Part shown: in pieces, positions 1-5,275 of the stretch
Position numbering within the stretch: the first letter of the stretch is position 1
Layout of the letters: the number at the start of each line of letters is the position of its first letter
Assembly: GCA_020056155.1 (NCBI GenBank)
Contig: JAGVII010000852.1
Coordinates: 1-5,275 of the forward strand
Length of the DNA: 5,275 nucleotides
Source of the DNA: Afipia sp.
GTDB lineage: Bacteria; Pseudomonadota; Alphaproteobacteria; Rhizobiales; Xanthobacteraceae
Direction: 5' to 3'
Notes under the pieces: model-generated
The model's database searches: none
The model's input: the letters and a program-made list of their open reading frames with translations, nothing else
What the model was told of the DNA's origin: nothing
Program-made: the position numbers and the translations under genes

Positions 1-1163
1 ACGAGATCATCGCGATCAAGAACATCGTGATGTCGATCGCCGAGCAGGAGGAACTGCTCGACGACATCTGCAACGACGTCCTCGGTTACGGTCCGCTTGA
101 ACCGCTGCTTGCGCGCGACGACATCGCCGACATCATGGTCAATGGCGCCGGCACCGTCTTTATCGAAGTTAACGGCAAGATTCAGAAAACCGGTATCCGC
201 TTCCGCGATAACCAGCAGCTCCTGAACATCTGCCAGCGCATCGTCAGCCAGGTCGGCCGACGCGTCGACGAATCCTCGCCGATATGCGACGCGCGCCTCG
301 CCGACGGCTCGCGCGTCAACGCAATCGTGCCGCCGCTGGCGATCGACGGCCCGGCGCTCACCATCCGCAAATTCAAGAAGGACAAGCTGACACTGGATCA
401 GCTGGTCAAGTTCGGCGCAATCTCACCCGAGGGCGCTCAGATCCTGCAGATCATCGGGCGGGTCCGCTGCAACGTGCTGATCTCCGGCGGCACCGGCTCC
501 GGCAAGACAACACTTCTCAACTGCATGACCAACTATATCGACGAGGACGAGCGCGTCATCACCTGTGAGGACGCCGCGGAACTTCAGTTGCAGCAGCCGC
601 ATGTCGTACGCCTCGAAACGCGCCCGCCCAATATCGAAGGCGAAGGCCAGATCACCATGCGCGACCTCGTCAGGAACTGCCTGCGTATGCGGCCGGAACG
701 CATTATCGTCGGCGAAGTCCGCGGACCCGAAGCGTTCGATCTGTTGCAGGCGATGAACACGGGCCACGACGGTTCGATGGGCACCCTGCACGCCAACAAC
801 CCGCGCGAAGCCCTGTCCCGCGCCGAATCCATGATCACCATGGGCGGCTACTCGCTGCCGTCGCGAACCATTCGCGAGATGATCTGCGCCTCGATCGACA
901 TCATCGTGCAGGCCGCCCGTCTGCGCGACGGCTCGCGACGCATCACGCACATCACCGAGGTGATGGGCATGGAAGGCGACACCATCATTACCCAGGATAT
1001 CTTCACCTACGACATGATGGGCGAAGACCTGAACGGCAACATCATCGGCCGGCACCGTTCGACCGGCATCGGCCGCCCCCGGTTCTGGGAACGCGCCCGC
1101 TATTACGGCGAGGAAAAGCGGCTGGCCGCCGCACTCGACGCGGCCGAAGTCGCCGAAATATAG
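1..1163 (+). CDS. cpaF: CpaF/TadA-type pilus assembly ATPase (5' partial)
   Basis: This is the cytoplasmic secretion ATPase of the Tad/Flp pilus, a GspE/VirB11-superfamily hexamer that hydrolyses ATP to drive pilin assembly through the TadB/TadC platform. The frame is open to the left edge (first full codon at 3, reading EIIAIKNIV). The GTG at 27 and ATG at 30 are therefore internal, and the N-terminus, probably of the order of 100 residues, is missing. Counting residues from the GTG at 27: the N-terminal domain has GYGPLEPLL (20-28) and the VNG motif (38-40), Walker A is GGTGSGKT (154-161), the Asp box is [11 protein letters not shown] (178-188), the Walker B region is RIIVGEVRG (225-233), and the His box is [15 protein letters not shown] (245-259). 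All catalytic motifs are intact. The stop is TAG at 1161-1163, 9 nt before tadB, so co-transcription is expected. Identification of the family is very secure. The symbol cpaF follows Caulobacter/rhizobial usage; tadA is the equivalent name elsewhere. Confidence 0.96.
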   Translation, partial: EIIAIKNIVMSIAEQEELLDDICNDVLGYGPLEPLLARDDIADIMVNGAGTVFIEVNGKIQKTGIRFRDNQQLLNICQRIVSQVGRRVDESSPICDARLADGSRVNAIVPPLAIDGPALTIRKFKKDKLTLDQLVKFGAISPEGAQILQIIGRVRCNVLISGGTGSGKTTLLNCMTNYIDEDERVITCEDAAELQLQQPHVVRLETRPPNIEGEGQITMRDLVRNCLRMRPERIIVGEVRGPEAFDLLQAMNTGHDGSMGTLHANNPREALSRAESMITMGGYSLPSRTIREMICASIDIIVQAARLRDGSRRITHITEVMGMEGDTIITQDIFTYDMMGEDLNGNIIGRHRSTGIGRPRFWERARYYGEEKRLAAALDAAEVAEI

Positions 1164-1166
1164 GAA
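1162..1166 (+). promoter_or_regulatory. Ribosome binding site of tadB
   Basis: AGGAA lies 6 nt before the ATG at 1173 and overlaps the TAG stop codon of cpaF. Ribosomes finishing cpaF would sit on this site, which suggests translational coupling. It also favours the ATG at 1173 over the second in-frame ATG at 1179. Confidence 0.6.
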
Positions 1167-1172
1167 CGCGCC

Positions 1173-2144
1173 ATGGACATGCAGGCGCTGGCACTGGCTT
1201 TCCTCTCCGCCGTTACGGTGGGCGGCCTCGCCTGGGTTTTCATCTATCCATCGCTCTCCGGTGAAAAGCAGGCTGAAAAGCGCCGCGCGTCCTTCGCGCG
1301 GGCTGAGCCGGCGCTGCGCATCGATGATCGCTCTCGCTCGCGCCGCGTCCAGGTCGAGGACTCGATCAAGGAACTTGAACAACGGCTCGCTGCATCGAAG
1401 AAGGTGTCGCTGGAAACCCGCATCGCCCAGTCGGGCCTGAGCTGGACGAAGCAACAGTTCACGATCGGCTCCGCCATTCTCGGCACCGTCGTTCTGGTCG
1501 TGACTTTCTTCGGCGGCGTGCCGTTGCTGCCGGCGCTCGGTTTCGCCCTCGCCGCGGGCTTCGGATTGCCGCGCTGGGTACTTGGCTTTCTCAAGAAACG
1601 CCGCGAGGCGAAATTTCTCGATGCTTTGCCGGATGCCGTCGATGTGATCGTTCGCGGCATCAAGGCCGGCCTGCCGCTGTTCGATTCGCTCAAGGTTGTC
1701 GCCGCGGATTCGCCTGAGCCGCTGCGCGGCGAATTCAATGCGATCATCGAAACCCAGACCATCGGCATGCCGCTCGGCGAGGCCTGCCAGCGTCTTTACG
1801 ACAGAATGCCACTGCCGGAAGCCAACTTCTTCGGCATCGTGATCGCGATCCAGACCAAGTCCGGCGGCAACCTGTCCGAAGCCCTTGGCAACCTTTCCAA
1901 GGTGCTTCGCGACCGCAGGAAGATGGCGGCGAAGATTCAGGCGATGTCGATGGAAGCCAAGGCATCGGCGGCCATCATCGGCGCGCTGCCGCCCATCGTG
2001 ATGATCATGGTCTACATCATGACGCCCGACTACATCTCGCTGCTGTGGACGCATCCGACCGGGCGGCTGATGCTGGCCGGCTGCGTGCTGTGGATGGGGA
2101 CAGGCATCCTCGTCATGAAAAAAATGATCAACTTCGATTTCTGA
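1173..2144 (+). CDS. tadB: TadB, Tad pilus inner-membrane platform protein
   Basis: TadB is one of two polytopic inner-membrane proteins that form the platform on which the CpaF ATPase assembles the Flp pilus. It belongs to the GspF/PilC (T2SSF) superfamily but carries only one F domain. The 323-residue product has an N-terminal membrane segment (about 6-26), a charged cytoplasmic stretch with a helical SIKELEQRL section (about 30-95), and a hydrophobic pair of segments (about 97-139). The T2SSF domain follows at about 145-270, with FLDALPDAVDVIVRGIKAG (148-166) and SGGNLSEAL (230-238), both typical of TadB. Two C-terminal membrane helices lie at about 265-283 and 298-315. The length fits the family. 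The ATG at 1173 is chosen because of its Shine-Dalgarno sequence and the 9-nt gap to cpaF; the ATG at 1179 is a weaker alternative. The gene is in one operon with cpaF and tadC and shows no sign of disruption. Confidence 0.93.
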   Translation: MDMQALALAFLSAVTVGGLAWVFIYPSLSGEKQAEKRRASFARAEPALRIDDRSRSRRVQVEDSIKELEQRLAASKKVSLETRIAQSGLSWTKQQFTIGSAILGTVVLVVTFFGGVPLLPALGFALAAGFGLPRWVLGFLKKRREAKFLDALPDAVDVIVRGIKAGLPLFDSLKVVAADSPEPLRGEFNAIIETQTIGMPLGEACQRLYDRMPLPEANFFGIVIAIQTKSGGNLSEALGNLSKVLRDRRKMAAKIQAMSMEAKASAAIIGALPPIVMIMVYIMTPDYISLLWTHPTGRLMLAGCVLWMGTGILVMKKMINFDF

Positions 2145-2145
2145 C

Positions 2146-2150
2146 GAGGG
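2146..2150 (+). promoter_or_regulatory. Ribosome binding site of tadC
   Basis: GAGGG (part of GAGGGG, 2146-2151) lies a few nucleotides before the ATG at 2154 and directly after the tadB TGA (2142-2144). The spacing is slightly short but usable. The position implies coupling to tadB translation and supports the chosen tadC start. Confidence 0.55.
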
Positions 2151-2153
2151 GCC

Positions 2154-3134
2154 ATGCTGTTAGATCTGCTCATCGAGAAATTCCACGATATCCGGTTCAT
2201 GACGATGCTGATGTCGGCCATCGCCGCAGCGGCCGCCGCCTACGCGGTGGTGTCGCCGATGTTCGCGGGCGAAGGGCTGGCCAAGCGCATGAAGGCGGTT
2301 GCCAGCGAGCGCGAACGTCTGCGCCAGCGTGAACGCGACCGGCTGAACCGCAACGAAAAAGTCTCGCTGCGCCAGACACCGAAGCAGTTCGTGCAGCGGA
2401 TCGTCGAGGATTTCAACCTCGGCAAGTGGGTGGCCCAGGAAGAGGCACGGGACAAACTCGTGATGGCCGGCTATCGCGGCCAGGCGCCTTACGTCACGTT
2501 CCTGTTCTTCCGCCTCGTCATGCCGATCATGTTTCTGATCGGCGCCATTCTCTATGTCTTCTTCATCTCGAAGATGCAGCAGCCGGCGCCCATGAAGATC
2601 GGCATGTGTCTTGGCGCGACCTGGTTCGGCATGCAGGCACCGATGCTGTTTCTGAAGAACGCAATCACGAAGCGCCAGTTATCGATCCGGCGCGCGTTTC
2701 CGGACGCACTCGACCTTCTGCTGATCTGCATCGAGTCCGGGATGTCGATCGAAGCGGCATTCCGCCGGGTCAGCACGGAGATCGGCAGCCAGTCGATCGC
2801 GCTCGCCGAGGAGTTCTCGCTGACGACCGCCGAGCTGTCGTACCTGCAGGACCGCAAGATGGCTTACGAAAATCTCGCCAAGCGGACCGGCGTCGAAGGC
2901 GTGAAGTCGGTCTGTCTGGCCCTGCAACAGTCGGAGCGCTACGGCACGCCGCTCGGGCAGACGCTGCGCGTGATGGCCCAGGAAAACCGGGACATGCGCA
3001 TGAACGAGGCCGAGAAGAAGGCGGCCGCGCTGCCGCCGAAACTGACCGTGCCGATGATCGTGTTCTTCCTCCCCGTGCTGTTCGTGGTCATTCTCGGCCC
3101 AACCGGCATCAAGGTCTCGGAATACATGAAATGA
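2154..3134 (+). CDS. tadC: TadC, Tad pilus inner-membrane platform protein
   Basis: TadC is the partner of TadB in the inner-membrane platform of the Tad pilus machine and also has a single T2SSF domain. The 326-residue product shows an alanine-rich N-terminal membrane segment (about 16-36) and then a highly charged, arginine/glutamate-rich cytoplasmic linker (about 44-70, probably helical). Two hydrophobic segments follow (about 114-137 and 145-167). The T2SSF domain occupies about 180-300, with FPDALDLLLICIESGMS (182-198) near its start and RYGTPLGQTLRVMA (262-275) near its end. A C-terminal membrane helix lies at about 299-315, ending in a short tail with the common TadC motif LGPTG (314-318). 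Length and layout match the family. The gene starts 9 nt after tadB and ends with TGA at 3132-3134. It is the last rightward gene of the cluster, since the next gene is on the opposite strand. Confidence 0.93.
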   Translation: MLLDLLIEKFHDIRFMTMLMSAIAAAAAAYAVVSPMFAGEGLAKRMKAVASERERLRQRERDRLNRNEKVSLRQTPKQFVQRIVEDFNLGKWVAQEEARDKLVMAGYRGQAPYVTFLFFRLVMPIMFLIGAILYVFFISKMQQPAPMKIGMCLGATWFGMQAPMLFLKNAITKRQLSIRRAFPDALDLLLICIESGMSIEAAFRRVSTEIGSQSIALAEEFSLTTAELSYLQDRKMAYENLAKRTGVEGVKSVCLALQQSERYGTPLGQTLRVMAQENRDMRMNEAEKKAAALPPKLTVPMIVFFLPVLFVVILGPTGIKVSEYMK

Positions 3135-3139
3135 TGCGA

Positions 3140-3164
3140 CGGCGGCGCCGGTCAGGCGCCGTTG
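3140..3164 (+). terminator. GC-rich hairpin after tadC, possible terminator
   Basis: CGGCGCC (3143-3149) and GGCGCCG (3155-3161) are perfect inverted arms around a 5-nt loop. G-U pairs and a C-G pair could lengthen the stem to 3140-3164. It begins only about 5 nt after the tadC stop. No T-run follows, so it is not a classical intrinsic terminator. It could instead protect the operon's 3' end or act together with the palindrome downstream. Confidence 0.35.
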
Positions 3165-3191
3165 CGGCGGCTTCGATACGATTGTCTGACA

Positions 3192-3270
3192 GTCATTTCG
3201 AGGAGCCCTTGCGGCGAAGCAATCCAGCGTTGCTGTCGCTTCTGGATTGCTTCGGCACGTTCGCAATGAC
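3192..3270. repeat. Imperfect palindromic intergenic repeat, about 79 bp
   Basis: The inner arms CGAAGCAATCCAG (3215-3227) and CTGGATTGCTTCG (3242-3254) are perfect 13-bp inverted repeats around a 14-nt loop. The outer arms GTCATTTCGA (3192-3201) and TCGCAATGAC (3261-3270) match at 9 of 10 positions. The result is a long, two-part hairpin. From memory, intergenic palindromes with the core GAAGCAATCCA and ends like CGCAATGAC are dispersed in many copies in Bradyrhizobium and relatives; this is recall, not a search result. It sits between the convergent tadC and tadD ends, stopping 8 nt before the tadD stop codon, where it could act as a bidirectional terminator or mRNA-stabilising structure. 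It encodes no protein. Confidence 0.75.
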
Positions 3271-3278
3271 GATAGGCG

Positions 3279-4082
3279 CTACGACCGGCTGGGCCCTGCC
3301 GCGGCCGTTGTCCGCGGGCCACGGTTGCCATCGCGGCTGAGCATCTGCTTCAGATAGGCCACGTTGGCTTCGGCTTCGTCAGCCGGCAGATCCGCCTTCA
3401 CGATGGTTTCGGCTTCCGCGAACCGTCCCTGCAGCCCGACGACCAGACCCAGGTTCTGACGAATGCGGCTATCGGCCGATCCACGGTTATAGGCCCTGCG
3501 CAGGACGGATTCGGCCTTCGGCAGATCCTTGGACAGCACATAGGACATGCCGAGGTTCGACAGAACCGACGGCTCTTCCGGAGCAATCTTCAAAGCACTC
3601 GCGTAGTAGCGGCGGGCTTCGTCGTGCTTGCCCATCTGATCGAGCGTGGTGCCCTGCACCGACAGGATGCGCCAGTCGGGATTGGCCGGGGTATGGGCGC
3701 GCGCCAGAGTGTCGAACGCCAGTTGGAAGCTTCCGTTGTCCGCCAGCGCGCGTCCATAGGCGGCCAGCAGCACCTTGTTGCCGGGATTGGCGATGGTCGC
3801 CTGTTCCAGCACCGCAGCCGCCTGCTGGCGCTGACCGTTCAGGCGCAGTGACTGGCCATACTGAAGCGCGGCTGCCGCATCGCGCGGATTGGCGCGATAG
3901 CGCTGGCCATAGGCCTCGATGGCATCGCGTGACATCTGGCCCGGAGTGGCTTCCGCGCGCGCGTTCAGCGATCCGGTGACATCGGGCGAACGCGCGGTCT
4001 GACACCCGGCGAGGCCCACAGCGAGAATGACTGTCACCGCGGCAGAACCAAGGTATCGGGCGGAAGGAGATGGATGACGCAT
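3279..4082 (-). CDS. tadD: TadD-like TPR lipoprotein, probable Tad pilus assembly factor
   Basis: This 267-residue protein carries a lipoprotein signal peptide: a basic start (MRHPSPSARY), a hydrophobic core (about 11-23) and a lipobox LAGC with the acylated cysteine at 27. The mature part is mostly tetratricopeptide repeats, about five units between 50 and 237. The clearest run from NPRDAAAALQYGQSLRLNG, through PDWRILSVQGTTLDQMGK and PSVLSNLGMSYVLSKDL, to RIRQNLGLVVGLQGRF. A short Thr/Ala/Ser-rich tail (about 253-267) follows. TadD is a TPR lipoprotein thought to help outer-membrane secretin assembly in Tad systems; the adjacency to cpaF-tadB-tadC supports that role here. The start is ATG at 4082. 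A TTG at 4130 is in frame but would put 16 extra residues before a normal signal peptide. No clear Shine-Dalgarno sequence is seen. The gene is convergent with tadC, so it must use its own promoter in 4083-4295. A generic TPR lipoprotein is the alternative reading. Confidence 0.85.
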   Translation of the reverse strand: MRHPSPSARYLGSAAVTVILAVGLAGCQTARSPDVTGSLNARAEATPGQMSRDAIEAYGQRYRANPRDAAAALQYGQSLRLNGQRQQAAAVLEQATIANPGNKVLLAAYGRALADNGSFQLAFDTLARAHTPANPDWRILSVQGTTLDQMGKHDEARRYYASALKIAPEEPSVLSNLGMSYVLSKDLPKAESVLRRAYNRGSADSRIRQNLGLVVGLQGRFAEAETIVKADLPADEAEANVAYLKQMLSRDGNRGPRTTAAAGPSRS

Positions 4083-4136
4083 GACGCTTGGACTCGCGAT
4101 CGAGGGTGGCGAAGCCGGATACCCCAGCAATAGACT

Positions 4137-4159
4137 GTTAACCCTAATGTTGGGTTAAC
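4137..4159. promoter_or_regulatory. Perfect inverted repeat upstream of tadD, candidate operator
   Basis: GTTAACCC (4137-4144) and GGGTTAAC (4152-4159) form exact 8-bp inverted arms around a 7-nt AT-rich spacer, 55-77 bp upstream of the tadD ATG. The heptamer TTAACCC also recurs as a direct repeat at 4138-4144 and 4155-4161. The AT-rich dyad contrasts with its GC-rich surroundings and lies where an operator or activator site would be expected. The half-sites resemble the TTAACC element of CtrA sites, but the spacing differs from the usual TTAA-N7-TTAA, so the binding protein cannot be named. Confidence 0.5.
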
Positions 4160-4252
4160 CCGCTGCCCGCCCGATCAGGCAATCGCCGCCTCCCGCCGAA
4201 AGAGCATGTAAAAACACTGTCTTGAGCCTGCCGCGCGCGAGCGCCACGCTGC

Positions 4253-4258
4253 TATAGT
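4253..4258 (+). promoter_or_regulatory. Possible -10 element of the M17 aminopeptidase gene
   Basis: TATAGT (within GCTATAGTGC) stands out in GC-rich sequence and lies 37 nt before the ATG at 4296, a reasonable distance for a short leader. No convincing -35 sits at 16-19 bp spacing; the nearest TTGAGC (4222-4227) is 25 bp away. The call is tentative. Confidence 0.3.
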
Positions 4259-4286
4259 GCCCCATCGCCCCGCCCCGCCGCTGTCT

Positions 4287-4292
4287 GGGAAG
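4287..4292 (+). promoter_or_regulatory. Ribosome binding site of the M17 aminopeptidase gene
   Basis: GGGAAG lies 3 nt before the ATG at 4296. It is a modest purine-rich match with slightly short spacing, but it supports this start. No other ATG lies between it and the conserved part of the protein until well into the N-terminal domain. Confidence 0.4.
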
Positions 4293-4295
4293 ACC

Positions 4296-5275
4296 ATGCA
4301 CCCTGCTTTCAAAAGTTCCACCGACGCCCGCCCCGTCCCCATTACCTTCGCGTGCAAATCAACCTGGGACGCTATCAGCGCCACGCTTTCCGCGACCGCC
4401 CGGCGGTTCGCCGCAGCCAACACCTTCACGGCAAAGCCCGGCCAGTATCTCGCATTGCCGGCGGACGATGGATCGCTCGCCCATGTCCTGTTCGGCATCG
4501 AGGATTCGTCCAGCGAGTGGCGCGATCCGTTCCGGCCCGGACAACTGCCCGGTCTGCTGCCCGCAGGCGCCTACAGCTTTGCCAACGCGCCGCATGATAC
4601 CCGCCTCGCGGCGCTGGCCTTCGCGCTCGGCAGTTACCGGTTCAATCGCTACCGCAAGAACGATGCTCCGGGCGCGCGGCTCATTCCGCCCGACGGCGTC
4701 GATATGGTTGAACTGACGCGCATGGCGGACGCTGCTGCGCTGGCGCGCGATCTTATCAACACGCCCGCCAACGACATGGGCCCGGACGAACTCGCAGCGG
4801 CCGCGCAGGCGCTCGCCGGGAAATTCGGCGCGACCTATACTTGCATCGTCGGCGACGACCTGCTGAAGCAGAATTTTCCGCTGATCCACGCGGTCGGCAT
4901 GGCCTCGGCCCGCGCCCCGCGCCTGATCGACATCACATGGGGCGACGCATCGCATCCGAGGATCACCTTGGTCGGCAAGGGCGTCTGCTTCGACACCGGC
5001 GGACTCGATCTCAAACCGTCGGGCGGCATGCTGATCATGAAAAAGGACATGGGCGGCGCGGCGAATGTGCTCGCGCTCGCACAGATGATCATGGATGCGA
5101 AGCTGAAGGTTCGCCTGCGCGTTCTTATTCCCGCCGTCGAGAATTCGGTTGCGGGCAACGCGTTTCGGCCGCTCGATATTTTTCCGTCGCGCAAGGGCGT
5201 CAATGTCGAGATCGGAAATACCGACGCGGAAGGCCGCCTCGTGCTGGCCGATGCGCTGGCATTGGCCGACGAGGA
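4296..5275 (+). CDS. M17 leucyl aminopeptidase family protein (3' partial)
   Basis: This is a cytosolic metallo-aminopeptidase of family M17 (PepA/PepB type), which removes N-terminal residues from peptides using two metal ions. The frame is open from the ATG at 4296 to the window edge, giving 326 residues; the C-terminal part, probably a little over 100 residues, is cut off. Residues 1 to about 140 are the variable N-terminal domain, and the catalytic domain starts near ARDLINTPANDMGP (150-163). The signature blocks are VGKGVCFDTGG (226-236), DLKPSGG (238-244), MKKDMGGAA (248-256) and NTDAEGRL (308-315). By analogy with E. coli PepA, the expected metal ligands and catalytic residues are K228, D233, K240, D251, D310, E312 and R314, and all are present. 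The short, divergent N-terminal domain fits the smaller PepB-like M17 subgroup better than PepA itself, so no symbol is given. The gene is divergent from tadD, and nothing ties it to pilus assembly. Confidence 0.92.
   Translation, partial: MHPAFKSSTDARPVPITFACKSTWDAISATLSATARRFAAANTFTAKPGQYLALPADDGSLAHVLFGIEDSSSEWRDPFRPGQLPGLLPAGAYSFANAPHDTRLAALAFALGSYRFNRYRKNDAPGARLIPPDGVDMVELTRMADAAALARDLINTPANDMGPDELAAAAQALAGKFGATYTCIVGDDLLKQNFPLIHAVGMASARAPRLIDITWGDASHPRITLVGKGVCFDTGGLDLKPSGGMLIMKKDMGGAANVLALAQMIMDAKLKVRLRVLIPAVENSVAGNAFRPLDIFPSRKGVNVEIGNTDAEGRLVLADALALADE

Noticed and set aside
27..32. GTG/ATG pair at 27-32 as the true start of cpaF
   Set aside because: The frame continues open to the window edge with CpaF-like sequence (EIIAIKNIV), and CpaF proteins have a longer N-terminal region, so the gene is cut by the window.
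423..2054. A 543-codon open frame on the - strand, antisense to cpaF and tadB
   Set aside because: It lies entirely opposite two secure genes, and its protein is low-complexity, rich in Arg, His, Asp, Gly and Ala, with no recognisable fold. Long antisense frames are expected opposite GC-rich coding sequence.
2118..2124. Run of seven A residues near the end of tadB as a programmed frameshift site
   Set aside because: A -1 shift would only replace the last few TadB residues with a long non-family tail, and no stimulatory structure is evident. It codes simply for Lys-Lys in the expected C-terminus.
3299..3317. CCGCGG-N7-CCGCGG hairpin at the 3' end of tadD
   Set aside because: It lies within codons of the tadD tail, and short self-complementary GC hexamers are common in DNA of this composition, so no function is claimed.
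2426..3340. A 304-codon + strand open frame overlapping tadC and the intergenic repeat
   Set aside because: It is an alternative-frame shadow of tadC, rich in Arg, His and Asp, which runs on through the palindrome and has no family resemblance.
4083..4130. A 16-codon N-terminal extension of tadD starting from TTG at 4130
   Set aside because: The extension would place a non-conserved segment before an otherwise normal lipoprotein signal peptide, and no ribosome binding site precedes the TTG. The ATG at 4082 is preferred.
4138..4158. Canonical CtrA binding site TTAA-N7-TTAA
   Set aside because: The two TTAA elements are separated by 13 nt, not 7, so it is listed only as an unnamed inverted repeat.
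4175..4498. A 107-codon - strand open frame across the divergent intergenic region and the start of the aminopeptidase gene
   Set aside because: It overlaps the secure M17 coding region in antisense, shows no recognisable family and has no convincing ribosome binding site.

Overview
The window looks like chromosomal DNA from a GC-rich alphaproteobacterium. The closest match I can suggest is Hyphomicrobiales of the Bradyrhizobium/Rhodopseudomonas/Nitrobacter type. That rests on protein character (CpaF, TadB and TadC of the rhizobial Tad pilus type), a strong G/C preference at third codon positions, and an intergenic palindrome of a kind I remember from that group. The assignment comes from recognition by eye, not from a search.

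Left part (1-3134, + strand): the 3' end of a Tad/Cpa (Flp-type) pilus operon. It holds most of the secretion ATPase cpaF, whose 5' end lies outside the window, followed by the two inner-membrane platform proteins tadB and tadC. Both junctions are 9 nt long, so each gene lies in the same reading frame as the previous one. CpaF should supply ATP-driven motor force to a TadB-TadC platform that assembles Flp pilin into an adhesive pilus.

Middle (3135-3278): a 144-nt gap between convergent genes. It contains a GC-rich hairpin just after tadC and then an approximately 79-bp imperfect palindrome resembling a dispersed intergenic repeat. On the - strand follows a TPR lipoprotein (3279-4082) of the TadD type, probably the outer-membrane-associated pilus assembly factor. 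It is transcribed towards the rest of the cluster, not with it.

Right part: a 213-nt divergent intergenic region (4083-4295) holds a perfect inverted repeat, GTTAACCC-N7-GGGTTAAC, about 55-77 bp upstream of the TadD start, and a -10-like TATAGT upstream of the rightward gene. From 4296 to the window edge runs the N-terminal part of an M17 leucyl-aminopeptidase-family enzyme with all the visible metal-binding motifs intact. It is probably a neighbouring housekeeping gene and not part of the pilus system.

No RNA genes, CRISPR arrays, insertion sequences or broken genes were seen. I do not see an undescribed multi-gene system here. The points most worth a second look are the two intergenic palindromes and the in-frame spacing of tadB and tadC.
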